Origin: Gammaproteobacteria bacterium
Lineage (GTDB): Bacteria > Pseudomonadota > Gammaproteobacteria > Steroidobacterales > Steroidobacteraceae
Length of the DNA stretch: 44,097 nt
Reading direction: 5' to 3'
Assembly (NCBI GenBank): GCA_019247195.1
Contig: JAFAPI010000092.1
Location: 1 to 44,097, forward strand
How positions within the stretch are numbered: the stretch's first letter is position 1; the number at the start of each line of letters is the position of its first letter. The position numbers and the translations under genes are program-made. Under the pieces are notes generated by a model that saw only the letters and a list, made by a program, of their open reading frames with translations, was not told where the DNA came from and ran no database searches. This document shows, piece after piece, positions 24,907 through 32,978 of the stretch.

Positions 24907-26031
24907 ATGCTGCAGCGCCTGTTCGCCATCGTACGCAAGGAACTCATCACCATGCTGCGCGACCCGCGGGCTCGCGCCTCGCTCATCGTCCCGCCGATTC
25001 TGCAGTTGTTTATCTTCGCATCCGCCGCCACGATGGAAGTGAAGAACATTTCCCTCGCCGTGGTCGATCTCGACGACGGTCCCTACGCCGCCGACCTCGA
25101 GCAGCGCCTGGCGGGCGCCCCGAGCTTCACCGCACTGCCGCGCTACCCGAGCGTGCAGGCGGCCCGCAAGGCCCTCGAGCGCGAGCAGGTCCTTGGCATG
25201 TTGGTGCTGCCGAGCGGTCTTTCGGCGCAGCTGGCGCGTGAGCACAGTGGCGTGGTGCAGTTGCTCATGGACGGTCGCCGCTCCAACGCCGCGCAGATCA
25301 CCGCGCAGTACGTGACCGCGGCGATCACTCCCGCCGGCTCGGCGAGCGCCGCGCCGCTGGATACCGCGGCGGCGGCCGGGCCCGTGCCGCGGGCCGAGCT
25401 GGTGATCGACAACTGGTTCAATCCGAACCTGGAGTACCGCTGGTTCATGCTGCCGAACCTGGTGGGTACGCTGAGCCTCGGGGTGGCGCTCATGCTTACC
25501 GCGCTTTCGGTAGCCCGCGAGCGCGAGCTCGGCACCTTCGACCAGACGTTGGTGTCGCCGGCCACGCCGGTCGAGATCGCCCTCGGCAAGCTGCTGCCCT
25601 CGCTGCTCGTGGCGCTCCTGCAGACGACCTTGTACCTGCTGCTCGTGACCCAGCTCTATGGGGTGCCGCTGCGCGGCAGCCTGGTCATCTTCTACGGGGC
25701 CGTGCTGGCTTTCGCCGCCGCCTGCGCCGGAGTGGGGCTGTTCATCTCCTCGCTGGTACATACCCAGCAACAGGCGTTTCTCGGCGCGTTCGCGGTGCTG
25801 TTGCCCTTCGCGCTGCTCTCTGGCTTTGCCACCCCGGTGGAGAACATGCCGTGGTGGCTGCAGTTGTTCACCGGCGTCAACCCGCTCGCGCACATGCTGC
25901 GCCTCATGCAGGGGGTCTTCCTCAAAGGTTCCGCGTTCGCCGCACAGGCCCACGAGCTCATGCAGCTGGTGATCATCGCGCTGTGCACGACCCTGGCGTC
26001 GGTGGTGCTGTTTCGGCGCAAGGCGCGCTGA
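24907..26031 (+). CDS. ybhR: YbhR-type ABC-2 permease
   Basis: 374 residues with the same layout as its neighbour: N-terminal TM (ASLIVPPILQLFIFASAAT), a periplasmic domain to about residue 185, and five C-terminal TM segments. The coupling motif is VARERELGTFDQTLVSPATPVEIALGK. The periplasmic part carries a low-complexity Ala stretch (about residues 140-160). ATG 24907 is preceded by GCAGGA; the frame is open further upstream but overlaps ybhS. Last gene of the YbhGFSR-type operon. No CecR-type TetR repressor lies next to it, unlike the E. coli arrangement. Confidence 0.92.
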   Translation: MLQRLFAIVRKELITMLRDPRARASLIVPPILQLFIFASAATMEVKNISLAVVDLDDGPYAADLEQRLAGAPSFTALPRYPSVQAARKALEREQVLGMLVLPSGLSAQLAREHSGVVQLLMDGRRSNAAQITAQYVTAAITPAGSASAAPLDTAAAAGPVPRAELVIDNWFNPNLEYRWFMLPNLVGTLSLGVALMLTALSVARERELGTFDQTLVSPATPVEIALGKLLPSLLVALLQTTLYLLLVTQLYGVPLRGSLVIFYGAVLAFAAACAGVGLFISSLVHTQQQAFLGAFAVLLPFALLSGFATPVENMPWWLQLFTGVNPLAHMLRLMQGVFLKGSAFAAQAHELMQLVIIALCTTLASVVLFRRKAR

Positions 26032-26105
26032 TGCGGGCCTTATCCGACAGCGGCTGTGGCGCCGCGGGGGATGCCGCGCGTGCGGTGCGCGGGTAGCGTG
26101 GCGGC

Positions 26106-26456
26106 ATGTCCCGCACGACCGCGAAGGTAGTACTGGCCGCTCTCGGACTGCTGGCTACGCCTGTGCTGCTCGCCCAGAGCAACGCGAGCACTCCCTCGAC
26201 GTCCGACCGGCCGGATGCGGTCTATCCCAAGCCCGCGGGGCAGGACAGCTCGCCGCAGCGTTCTCGTGCATCGAAGCCCGCAGCACCGGCGGCCGGTCAC
26301 GCCGCCCCCGAGCGTCCGGCCAACTACCACGGCAACAGTGGCAAGAAGAAGGCGACCTCCACCGCCTGCAGCAGCGCGCGCCTGACAGGCAATGGCCAAC
26401 TCGACTGCGGCACGCACGGGGATGCCGCCACCGGCGGCAAGCTAGTCACGAAGTAA
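26106..26456 (+). CDS. small exported protein of unknown function
   Basis: 116 residues. A signal peptide (TAKVVLAALGLLATPVLLAQ) is followed by a Ser/Pro/Ala-rich, probably disordered, mature region and a basic patch GKKK. Two Cys in the C-terminal third (TACSSARLTGNGQLDCGTHG) could form a disulfide. I recognise no family. The ATG has no good ribosome site (nearest GGGTAG, 12 bases upstream), so confidence is moderate. It stands alone between the ABC operon and the MFS gene. Confidence 0.55.
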   Translation: MSRTTAKVVLAALGLLATPVLLAQSNASTPSTSDRPDAVYPKPAGQDSSPQRSRASKPAAPAAGHAAPERPANYHGNSGKKKATSTACSSARLTGNGQLDCGTHGDAATGGKLVTK

Positions 26457-26482
26457 ACCCGGCGACTGGGGCGGCTGCTAAG

Positions 26483-27751
26483 ATGGCGCCCCCGTTTGCA
26501 CCGCAGGCCGACAGCTTGTCCCAGGCCGGCCGAGCCGCGCTCGCCTTCATCTTCGTCACCGTACTGGTCGATGCCATCGGCTTCGGCATCATCCTGCCGG
26601 TGTTGCCGCAGCTGATCATGCAGCTGACGGGAGTCGGTATCGACCAGGCGGCGGGCTACGGCGGCTGGCTCGGTTTCGTCTACGCGTTGATGCAATTCTT
26701 CTGCGCCCCCGTGCTCGGCAACCTGAGCGACCGGTTCGGACGTCGTCCGGTGCTTCTCTTCGCACTGCTCGCGCTCGGCATCGACTATGTGATCATGGGT
26801 GCGGCGCCGCGCATCGCCTGGCTATTCGCCGGCCGGATGATCTCAGGTATCGCCGGCGCTTCTTTCACTCCCGCGTACGCGTACGTTGCCGACGTGAGCG
26901 AACCGTCCCGCCGCGCGCAGAGCTTCGGGCTGCTGGGGGCGGCGTTCGGACTCGGCTTTATCCTGGGGCCGGCCATCGGCGGACTGCTGGGGGGCTTCGG
27001 CGCGCGCGCGCCGTTTTTCTGCGCCGGTGCGCTGGCGCTCGCCAACACCGGGTTCGGTTACCTCGCGCTGCCCGAGTCACTCCCGGCTGAGCGGCGGCGA
27101 CCGTTCCATTGGTCGCGAGCTAATCCGCTCGGAACGATGCGGCATATCCGCCGCTACCCGGCCGTCGCCTGGATGCTGGCCGCGATCTTTGCCTGGCAGC
27201 TCGGCCATCAGGTGCTACCCAGCACCTGGGCGTACTACACCATCTCCAGGTTCCACTGGAGCAGCGCGGAGGTGGGGTACTCGCTCGCCTTCGTCGGCGC
27301 GCTCATGGCGCTCGCGCAGGGCGTGCTGACGCGGGTCCTCATCCCCTCGCTCGGCGGCGAGCGGCGCGCGGCGCTGTTGGGCATGGCGGGTGCGCTGCTC
27401 GCCTACCTGGGCTACGCACTCGTGCCCCAGGGCTGGATGATGTACTGCGTATCGCTGTTGACCTTCGTGTTCGCGCTCGTCTACCCCTCGCTGAACGCGC
27501 TCGTTTCGCAGCAGACACCGGCGGACGCGCAGGGGGAGCTGCAGGGGGCGGTGGCGAGTCTGTACAGTCTGAGCGCGATCGTGGGGCCACCCCTGATGAC
27601 GCAGATCTTCGGCTACTTCTCCAGCGAGCGGGCCCCGGTGTATCTGCCGGGGGCGGCGTTCCTCGCCGCCGCCGCGCTCACCCTGGTCTGCGCCGCGCTG
27701 TTCGTATCCGCGCAGCGTCGCGCGCCGCAGCCGCTGCCGGCGGGCGACTGA
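26483..27751 (+). CDS. TetA-like MFS transporter (DHA1)
   Basis: 422-residue major facilitator with about 12 TM helices. Motif A is GNLSDRFGRRPVLL after TM2; LVDAIGFGIILPVLPQL in TM1 and the motif-C-like GAAFGLGFILGPAIGGLLGG in TM5 are typical of tetracycline-resistance-type exporters, a class found in many non-resistant bacteria. Inner membrane, proton-driven export; the substrate is unknown and drug resistance should not be assumed. The ATG at 26483 lacks a clear ribosome site and overlaps a -10-like TAAGAT; a TTG at 26516 is an alternative start that still precedes TM1. The stop overlaps the next gene by one base (TGATG). Confidence 0.88.
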   Translation: MAPPFAPQADSLSQAGRAALAFIFVTVLVDAIGFGIILPVLPQLIMQLTGVGIDQAAGYGGWLGFVYALMQFFCAPVLGNLSDRFGRRPVLLFALLALGIDYVIMGAAPRIAWLFAGRMISGIAGASFTPAYAYVADVSEPSRRAQSFGLLGAAFGLGFILGPAIGGLLGGFGARAPFFCAGALALANTGFGYLALPESLPAERRRPFHWSRANPLGTMRHIRRYPAVAWMLAAIFAWQLGHQVLPSTWAYYTISRFHWSSAEVGYSLAFVGALMALAQGVLTRVLIPSLGGERRAALLGMAGALLAYLGYALVPQGWMMYCVSLLTFVFALVYPSLNALVSQQTPADAQGELQGAVASLYSLSAIVGPPLMTQIFGYFSSERAPVYLPGAAFLAAAALTLVCAALFVSAQRRAPQPLPAGD

Positions 27752-28869
27752 TGCGCGCCGCGCTGAGTGCAGCACTCGGGCTGTGCGCACTGACCAGCGT
27801 CGTCCAGGCGGCGCTGCCACCGGTCCGACATGTGTTCGTGCTGCTGCTGGAGAACGAGTCGTTCGAGCGCAGTTTTGGCCCAGGCTCGCCTGCCCCGTAC
27901 CTCGCACGCGCGCTGCCGCGACGCGGCGCGCTGCTGCGCGAGTACTACGCCATCGGCCACGCGAGCCTGCCGAATTACCTGGCGCTCGTGAGTGGCCAGG
28001 CACCCAACGAGGTAACGCAGGACGACTGCCCGCAATTCCTCGAGTTCGAGGCCGCGACCGGCTCACCCGATGAGCACGGACAGCTGCACGGTCGTGGCTG
28101 CGTCTACCCGCGCACGCTGCCGACCCTCATGTCGCAGCTCGAGGCGGTGGGGCTATCGTGGAAGGGTTACATGGAGGACATGGGGGCGGATCCGACGCGC
28201 GAGGCGGCGGCGTGCGGTCACGTGCCGATCGGGGCCCGGGACGTGACCGAGGAGGCGACCGCGAACGACCAGTACGCCAACAAGCACGATCCCTTCGTGT
28301 ACTTCCACGCCGTCATCGACGATAGCGCGCGCTGCGCCGAGCGGGTCGTGAACCTGCGCCAGCTGCCACAGGACCTGCGCACGCTCGGCAGCACACCCAA
28401 CTTCGTCTTTATCACCCCGAACTTGTGCGACGACGGTCACGATGCGCCCTGTGCCGATGGACGACCCGGTGGTCTTAGGAGCATCGACGCTTTCCTGCGC
28501 CACTGGGTGCCGCTGATCGAGTCCGCGCCGGCTTTCCGCGCCGACGGAATGCTGATCATCACCTTTGACGAATCCAATGGCGGCGGTCCCGCCGGCGCCG
28601 CCGCCTGCTGTGGCGAGCGGGCGCTGCCCGAGGCGCGCTTTCCTCCCGGGCTCAACGGTCCCGGCGGTGGCCGAGTGGGTGCGTTGGTGCTCTCGCGCTT
28701 CGTCAGGCCCGGCACCGTATCGCGCACCCCCTACAACCACTACGCGCTGCTGCGCACCGTCGAGCTGCTTTTCGGCTTGGCGCCGATCGGCTACGCGGCG
28801 GACCCGCAGCTGCGCCCGTTCGGCCCCGACGTGTTCAGCGCCGCCGCGCAGCATCCACTCGTTCGATGA
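27751..28869 (+). CDS. exported phosphoesterase (acid phosphatase / phospholipase C family)
   Basis: 372 residues, PF04185-type phosphoesterase. The signal peptide (MRAALSAALGLCALTSVVQA) gives a periplasmic or secreted enzyme. HVFVLLLENESFERSFG is the family's metal-binding N-terminal motif, HASLPNYLALVSGQ follows, and MLIITFDESNGG carries the second acidic metal-binding pair. Several Cys (for example DDCPQF, RGCVYP, AACCGERA) could form disulfides. Likely removes phosphate from esters; lipase or phosphatase specificity is not decided. Its ATG overlaps the MFS stop, so the two are probably co-transcribed, though a functional link is unclear. Its last 35 bases overlap the 3' end of the opposing membrane-protein gene. 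Confidence 0.88.
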   Translation: MRAALSAALGLCALTSVVQAALPPVRHVFVLLLENESFERSFGPGSPAPYLARALPRRGALLREYYAIGHASLPNYLALVSGQAPNEVTQDDCPQFLEFEAATGSPDEHGQLHGRGCVYPRTLPTLMSQLEAVGLSWKGYMEDMGADPTREAAACGHVPIGARDVTEEATANDQYANKHDPFVYFHAVIDDSARCAERVVNLRQLPQDLRTLGSTPNFVFITPNLCDDGHDAPCADGRPGGLRSIDAFLRHWVPLIESAPAFRADGMLIITFDESNGGGPAGAAACCGERALPEARFPPGLNGPGGGRVGALVLSRFVRPGTVSRTPYNHYALLRTVELLFGLAPIGYAADPQLRPFGPDVFSAAAQHPLVR

Positions 28870-29320
28870 GTTCCAGCACCAGAGGATTGCGGCCGCTTAG
28901 CGAGTGCCACACGTTCTGCAGCGGTGAGAAGGTGACTTCCCGCCCGAAGCGGCCAGGCTGGCGCAGGGTCAGGGTCACCCGGGGCGGATTCACGAACGCG
29001 GTGTAGCTCACGTTGCTGATATTCTCGAGCGGGATGCGCTCTTCCTCGGCCCCGTACCGCACCCGCAGCGCATCGCCCTCGTCGTAGACCTCGTCCGCCA
29101 GGTCGGACACCAGCCTCCGCACCACGACGTAGCCGACGCCGAACAGAATCAGCGCAGGGAAAAGCCCGAACAGCAGGGGCGGCGGATGCGCGCCGCGCCG
29201 GCCCAGGGTGAGCGCGGCGACCAGTACTACGGCGCTGACGCCGAACCAGAGCAGCGGGAAGACCCGTTTGAGTAGGAAGGTCTGGCGCGATGAGACACGC
29301 CGCCCGCGCTGCCACGACAA
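28835..29320 (-). CDS. two-TM membrane protein with PH-like tail
   Basis: 161 residues. Two TM helices (about 19-40 and 49-67) precede a beta-rich soluble part (DALRVRYGAEEERIPLENIS, ISNVSYTAF, RVTLTLRQP) that looks like a bacterial PH-type domain. The start is TTG 29320, supported by a strong GGAGG seven bases upstream; no ATG or GTG is available before the first TM. The 3' end overlaps the phosphoesterase gene by 35 bases in antisense. Function unknown. Confidence 0.75.
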   Translation of the reverse strand: MSWQRGRRVSSRQTFLLKRVFPLLWFGVSAVVLVAALTLGRRGAHPPPLLFGLFPALILFGVGYVVVRRLVSDLADEVYDEGDALRVRYGAEEERIPLENISNVSYTAFVNPPRVTLTLRQPGRFGREVTFSPLQNVWHSLSGRNPLVLELIERVDAARRR

Positions 29321-29378
29321 AAACCGTCCTCCCTCCTCCTGCTGCAGCTACGCTAGCACAGGCCTGCGAGACGCCGGA

Positions 29379-29407
29379 CTCGACAATTAGTTGCCAAGGC
29401 AGTATTA
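29379..29407 (+). promoter_or_regulatory. sigma70 promoter of the efflux operon
   Basis: TCGACA (29379-29384; five of six to TTGACA), exactly 17 bases, TATTAT (29402-29407; five of six to TATAAT). It lies about 120 bases upstream of the outer-membrane-factor gene in a locally A/T-rich stretch. Inverted TTGCC (29390-29394) and GGCAA (29412-29416) bracket the -10 box and could be an operator. Confidence 0.72.
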
Positions 29408-29529
29408 TACCAGGCAAGCAATTGGCCTCTCGCTACCCGCTTGCTGGATGAGGCCCTCGACTCTCTCGGACGGCTGATCGCCAACAGCCAAACTGCCGGG
29501 AGACAATCCACCGTCCTCAGGGTGAGCTC

Positions 29530-30954
29530 ATGACGAACCGGCGCATGTATCTCCTGTTCGGCGCCGCACTGCTCGCGGGTTGCGTCGAGCGGGGCGGATG
29601 GAAGGCGGCCCCCCAGCTGCAGGCCGACAAGCTGGCCGCCACCCAAACGCTGCAGAGCCTGCCCACCGAGACCGCCGCTTGGCCGGGTGCCCAATGGTGG
29701 CGGGCGTACGGCGACCCCCAGCTCGATGCGCTCGTGGAGCAAGCGCTCGCCGGAAGTCCAAGTCTGACCAGCGCGGAGGCGCGGCTGCGGGCGGCCCAGG
29801 CCCAGTTAATCGGTGCCACCGGCGCCCGTTTGCCCTCGATCTCGGCGGACGGCGAGGTGACGCGGCAGCGCTATCCGCAGAACGGACTCTTCCCGCCCCC
29901 CTACGCCGGCTCGTACGTCACCGACGCGCGCGCCGCGCTCGATCTGAGCTGGTCCATCGACTTCTGGGGCCGGCAGCGTGCCCTCATTGCGGGCGCACGC
30001 TCGACGGTGCGCGGCGCCGAGGCGGATCGCGATGCGGCGCGCCTCGCACTCGCGGTCGCGGTGGTGCAGGCCTATATCCAGCTGGACCTGCAGCACCGGC
30101 TGCTCGAGGTAACCCAAGAGAACCTGCGTCAGCAGACCGCCATCCTCGAGCTCACCCAGCAGCGGGTACAGGCGGGCCTGGAGAATACGGCGCGCGTCGA
30201 GCAGTCCAAGGGCACGGTGGCTCTGACCCGCGCTGGCGTTGCGTACGTAGAGGGAAGCCTCGAGCTCGCGCAAAACCAGCTCGCCGATCTGGTGGGTGCC
30301 GGTCCTGATCGCGGCCAGAGCCTGCAGCGTCCGCACCTCCTCCCGCCGGCCGGCTTGGCACTGCCGAGCTCGGTGCCCTCAGAGCTGCTCGCGCGCCGGC
30401 CGGATATCATCGCCGCCCGAGCGCAGGTCGAGGCGGCCGGCCACAACGTCTCCGCGGCCGAGGCCGACTTCTATCCGAACGTGAATCTGGCCGCCTTCGC
30501 CGGCTTCCAGAGCATCGGGCTCTCGCAGCTCCTCACGGCCTCGGATCGCATCGTGGGCGGGGGGCCGGCGGTCCAGCTGCCGATATTCAACCGCAGCGGG
30601 CTGCGTGCGGCGCTCTATACGCGGCAAAGTGAGCTGGACCAGAGCGTGGGCCGCTACAACCAGGCGTTGCTGGATGCGGTGCGCGAGGTCGCGGACGTCG
30701 TGGTCAACTGGCGCGCCCTTGAGCGCGAGAGCGCCGAGCAGGCCACCGCGCTTGACGCCGCGGAGCGCTCCTACCAACTCACCAGCGACCGCTATCGCGC
30801 CGGCCTCGACAACTACCTGAGCGTGCTCTCCAGTCAGGGCCAGGTGCTGCAGGCACAACTGCTGCGTGCCCAACTGCAGTCGCGGCGGCTCAGCTTCAGC
30901 GTTGACCTCGTCCGGGCTCTCGGCGGCGGCTTCGGTCCCGCTCCCCTGAGCTGA
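29530..30954 (+). CDS. NodT-family outer-membrane efflux lipoprotein
   Basis: 474 residues, TolC-like outer-membrane factor of the NodT/OprM group. The lipoprotein signal MTNRRMYLLFGAALLAGC makes C18 the lipidated residue. WWRAYGDPQLDALVEQAL, LDLSWSIDFWGRQRA and the repeated GPAVQLPIFNRSG are typical, and the two long coiled-coil hairpins (about 150-240 and 360-460) are evident. ATG 29530 is preceded by GGGTGAGC. It forms the outer duct of a tripartite pump. It is the first gene after a good promoter and is followed nine bases later by an EmrA-type adaptor. Confidence 0.93.
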   Translation: MTNRRMYLLFGAALLAGCVERGGWKAAPQLQADKLAATQTLQSLPTETAAWPGAQWWRAYGDPQLDALVEQALAGSPSLTSAEARLRAAQAQLIGATGARLPSISADGEVTRQRYPQNGLFPPPYAGSYVTDARAALDLSWSIDFWGRQRALIAGARSTVRGAEADRDAARLALAVAVVQAYIQLDLQHRLLEVTQENLRQQTAILELTQQRVQAGLENTARVEQSKGTVALTRAGVAYVEGSLELAQNQLADLVGAGPDRGQSLQRPHLLPPAGLALPSSVPSELLARRPDIIAARAQVEAAGHNVSAAEADFYPNVNLAAFAGFQSIGLSQLLTASDRIVGGGPAVQLPIFNRSGLRAALYTRQSELDQSVGRYNQALLDAVREVADVVVNWRALERESAEQATALDAAERSYQLTSDRYRAGLDNYLSVLSSQGQVLQAQLLRAQLQSRRLSFSVDLVRALGGGFGPAPLS

Positions 30955-30962
30955 GACGGCGC

Positions 30963-32153
30963 ATGGACTCCGCGGTCGCTCCCCACCCCACTTCGGTGCT
31001 GCAGACGCGTCGCCGGCAGTGGCTCCTTATCCTCGGCGTGGGGCTGGTACTGATCGGGCTGCTCGCGGTCACGGCATGGTGGCTGTTCGGCCGCAACCAG
31101 CAAAGTACGGACGACGCGTACGTAGGCGGTGACCTCGTGAGCGTGATGCCCCAGGTTGCCGGCACGGTCATCAGCATCGGCGCCGACGAGACCGATCGAG
31201 TGCAGGCCGGCCAGGAACTCATCAAGCTCGACGCGACCGATGCCCGCATCGCCCTCCAGGACGCGGAGCAGCAGCTGGCACGGGCGGTGCGCCAGACGCG
31301 CACCGTGTTTGCCGGGCGGGACCAGCTGCGCGCGGTGGTAGCGGGTCGCGAGGCGGAGCTGCGGCGAGCGAGCGAGGACTTCAACCGCCGCAAGGACCTC
31401 GCGGCGAGCGGCGCGGTGTCGGCTGAGGAACTGGGGCATACCCGTGACGCGCTGCAGGCTGCGCGGGATGCGTTGCGCGCGGCGCAGGAGAACCTCGCGG
31501 CCAGCGCCGCGCTGGCGGGGGACAGCGATCTCGCCGAGCACCCGGACGTGCAGGCGGCGGCGACGCAGGTCGAGCGCGCGTGGCTCGCGCTGCAGCGCAC
31601 GAGCGTGCGCGCACCGGTATCAGGCTACATCGCGCGGCGGGTCGTGCAGCTCGGCGAGCATATAGCTCCCGGCGCCCCGCTGATGCTGATCGTCCCGCCA
31701 GAGCGGCTATGGATCGATGCGAACTTCAAGGAGGTGCAGCTGACCCGCATGCGCATCGGGCAACCGGCCACGGTGCGCGCCGACCTCTATGGGCGCCACG
31801 TTGAATTCCACGGCACGGTTGCCGGGCTCGGCATGGGCACCGGGGCCGCCTTCGCGCTGCTCCCGGCGCAGAATGCGACCGGCAACTGGATCAAGGTGGT
31901 CCAGCGCGTGCCGGTGCGGATCTCGCTCCCCGCGGCGGAGCTGCAGGCGCATCCGCTGCGCATCGGGCTGTCGACGCGGGTCAGCGTCAGCACCCGCGAC
32001 GCGAGCGGGCCGCAGCTCGCCCCGCGCGTGCGGCAGTCACCGGTGCTGCAGACCGCAGCCTATGAGATGGACCATGGGGCCATCGAGGCGCGTATCGCCG
32101 ACATCATCCGCGCCAACACGCGCGCGGCATCGCCCGCATCCGCGCCGCGCTAA
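30963..32153 (+). CDS. EmrA-type membrane-fusion protein
   Basis: 396 residues. One TM helix (WLLILGVGLVLIGLLAVTAWWLF) is followed by the EmrA hallmark STDDAYVGGDLVSVMPQVAG, a long coiled coil (about residues 95-205), a lipoyl half (RTSVRAPVSGYIARRVV) and the beta-barrel part (WIDANFKEVQLTRMRIGQ). It would link an inner-membrane pump to the outer-membrane factor upstream. The usual next gene, an EmrB-type 14-TM MFS pump, is absent: the stop overlaps that of the opposing Lrp gene. The pump partner must be encoded elsewhere or lost. Confidence 0.93.
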   Translation: MDSAVAPHPTSVLQTRRRQWLLILGVGLVLIGLLAVTAWWLFGRNQQSTDDAYVGGDLVSVMPQVAGTVISIGADETDRVQAGQELIKLDATDARIALQDAEQQLARAVRQTRTVFAGRDQLRAVVAGREAELRRASEDFNRRKDLAASGAVSAEELGHTRDALQAARDALRAAQENLAASAALAGDSDLAEHPDVQAAATQVERAWLALQRTSVRAPVSGYIARRVVQLGEHIAPGAPLMLIVPPERLWIDANFKEVQLTRMRIGQPATVRADLYGRHVEFHGTVAGLGMGTGAAFALLPAQNATGNWIKVVQRVPVRISLPAAELQAHPLRIGLSTRVSVSTRDASGPQLAPRVRQSPVLQTAAYEMDHGAIEARIADIIRANTRAASPASAPR

Positions 32154-32617
32154 TCGGTCTTCAGATAGCACAACGGCAGGGCCGTCGTGTACTTGATCGT
32201 CTCCAGCGCGAAGCTCGCGCTCACATCCTGAAACTCGACCGCGGAGATCAGTCGTTTATAGACGACGTCGTACGCGTCGATGTCGGGAACGACGATGCGG
32301 ATCAGATAGTCCACGTCGCCGCTCATGCGATGAATCTCGGTGACCTCCGGGATGTCGCGCACCGCGCGCACGAAGCGCTCGAACCAGGCCTCGCTGTGGT
32401 TGCCGGTCTTGAGCGTGACGAACACGGTGGTGCCGACATTGAGCGCATGCGCATCGAGCAGCACGACCTTGCGGCGGATGATCCCGTCCTGCTGCAGCCG
32501 CTGGATACGCCGCCAGCACGGTGCCTTGGACAGCCCGATGCGGTCCGCAATCTCAGCAGCCGTGAGTTCCGCGTTCCCTTGGAGCAGATCCAGGATTTTG
32601 GCGTCGAGCTTGTCCAT
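32150..32617 (-). CDS. Lrp/AsnC-family transcription regulator
   Basis: 155 residues. The N-terminal winged HTH (DKLDAKILDLLQGNAELTAA, GLSKAPCWRRIQRLQQDGII) is followed by the RAM ligand-binding domain (TTVFVTLK, EVTEIHRMSGDVDYLIRIVVPD). The Cys in the recognition helix (KAPCWRRI) is common in this family. ATG 32617 matches the normal start of the family; upstream codons in the frame are not conserved-looking. It probably senses an amino acid. A perfect palindrome (32657-32666) 40 bases upstream could be its own site, between it and the divergent DUF6356-YeiH pair. Its stop overlaps the EmrA stop by four bases. Confidence 0.93.
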   Translation of the reverse strand: MDKLDAKILDLLQGNAELTAAEIADRIGLSKAPCWRRIQRLQQDGIIRRKVVLLDAHALNVGTTVFVTLKTGNHSEAWFERFVRAVRDIPEVTEIHRMSGDVDYLIRIVVPDIDAYDVVYKRLISAVEFQDVSASFALETIKYTTALPLCYLKTD

Positions 32618-32656
32618 GCAACGTAGTCTCACACATAACAGACTCTGCGAAACATT

Positions 32657-32666
32657 GTTGCGCAAC
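32657..32666. promoter_or_regulatory. palindrome between the lrp-like and DUF6356 genes
   Basis: GTTGCGCAAC is a perfect 10-bp palindrome in the 110-base divergent gap. Its place next to an Lrp/AsnC gene suggests an autoregulatory operator; this is inference from position and symmetry only. Confidence 0.4.
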
Positions 32667-32727
32667 GCGCCCGCTTGTGCCAGAGCTTCGCAACCGGGTA
32701 GCCGGCAGTGGGGCCTAGCATGGGTCC

Positions 32728-32976
32728 ATGGACCTGATTCGCGCGTTCACGGAACACCCGGCTTCGGTCGGGGAGAGCTACTTCGAGCACCTCGGCCGGG
32801 CGGTCGGTTTCGGCACGCGCATGGTCTGCGCGGGCTTCGCCTGCCTGCTGCACGGCCTGATGCCGTTCCTTTTCGTCCGCACCGGCAGCCGCGCCATCGC
32901 TGAGCTCAATGACCGCATGGTCGTTAACCGGCGTACGACGCCTCCGGCGCTCGGCGAAAAGCGGCTGACCCTGTAG
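32728..32976 (+). CDS. DUF6356 small membrane-associated protein
   Basis: 82 residues, matching the DUF6356 pattern: FTEHPASVGESYFEHLGRA, then a hydrophobic stretch MVCAGFACLLHGLMPFLFV, then TGSRAIAELNDRMVVNRR. Probably membrane-associated through the central helix. Function is unknown in the family. It ends two bases before the YeiH-type gene, so the two are probably co-transcribed. A -10-like TAGCAT lies just before the ATG, with no matching -35. Confidence 0.82.
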   Translation: MDLIRAFTEHPASVGESYFEHLGRAVGFGTRMVCAGFACLLHGLMPFLFVRTGSRAIAELNDRMVVNRRTTPPALGEKRLTL

Positions 32977-32978
32977 CG

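Noticed and set aside
24862-25953. Minus-strand open frame across the YbhR-type gene
   Set aside because: His/Arg/Gln-rich shadow of a real membrane-protein gene; no ribosome site or family match.
26456-26484. Promoter ending in TAAGAT at the MFS gene start
   Set aside because: No acceptable -35 box at 16-18 bases, so I note it only as a doubt about the start codon.
26483-27751. MFS transporter as the missing pump of the EmrA/NodT operon
   Set aside because: It is a 12-TM TetA-type protein in a different transcript, while EmrB pumps have 14 TM helices and lie directly after emrA.
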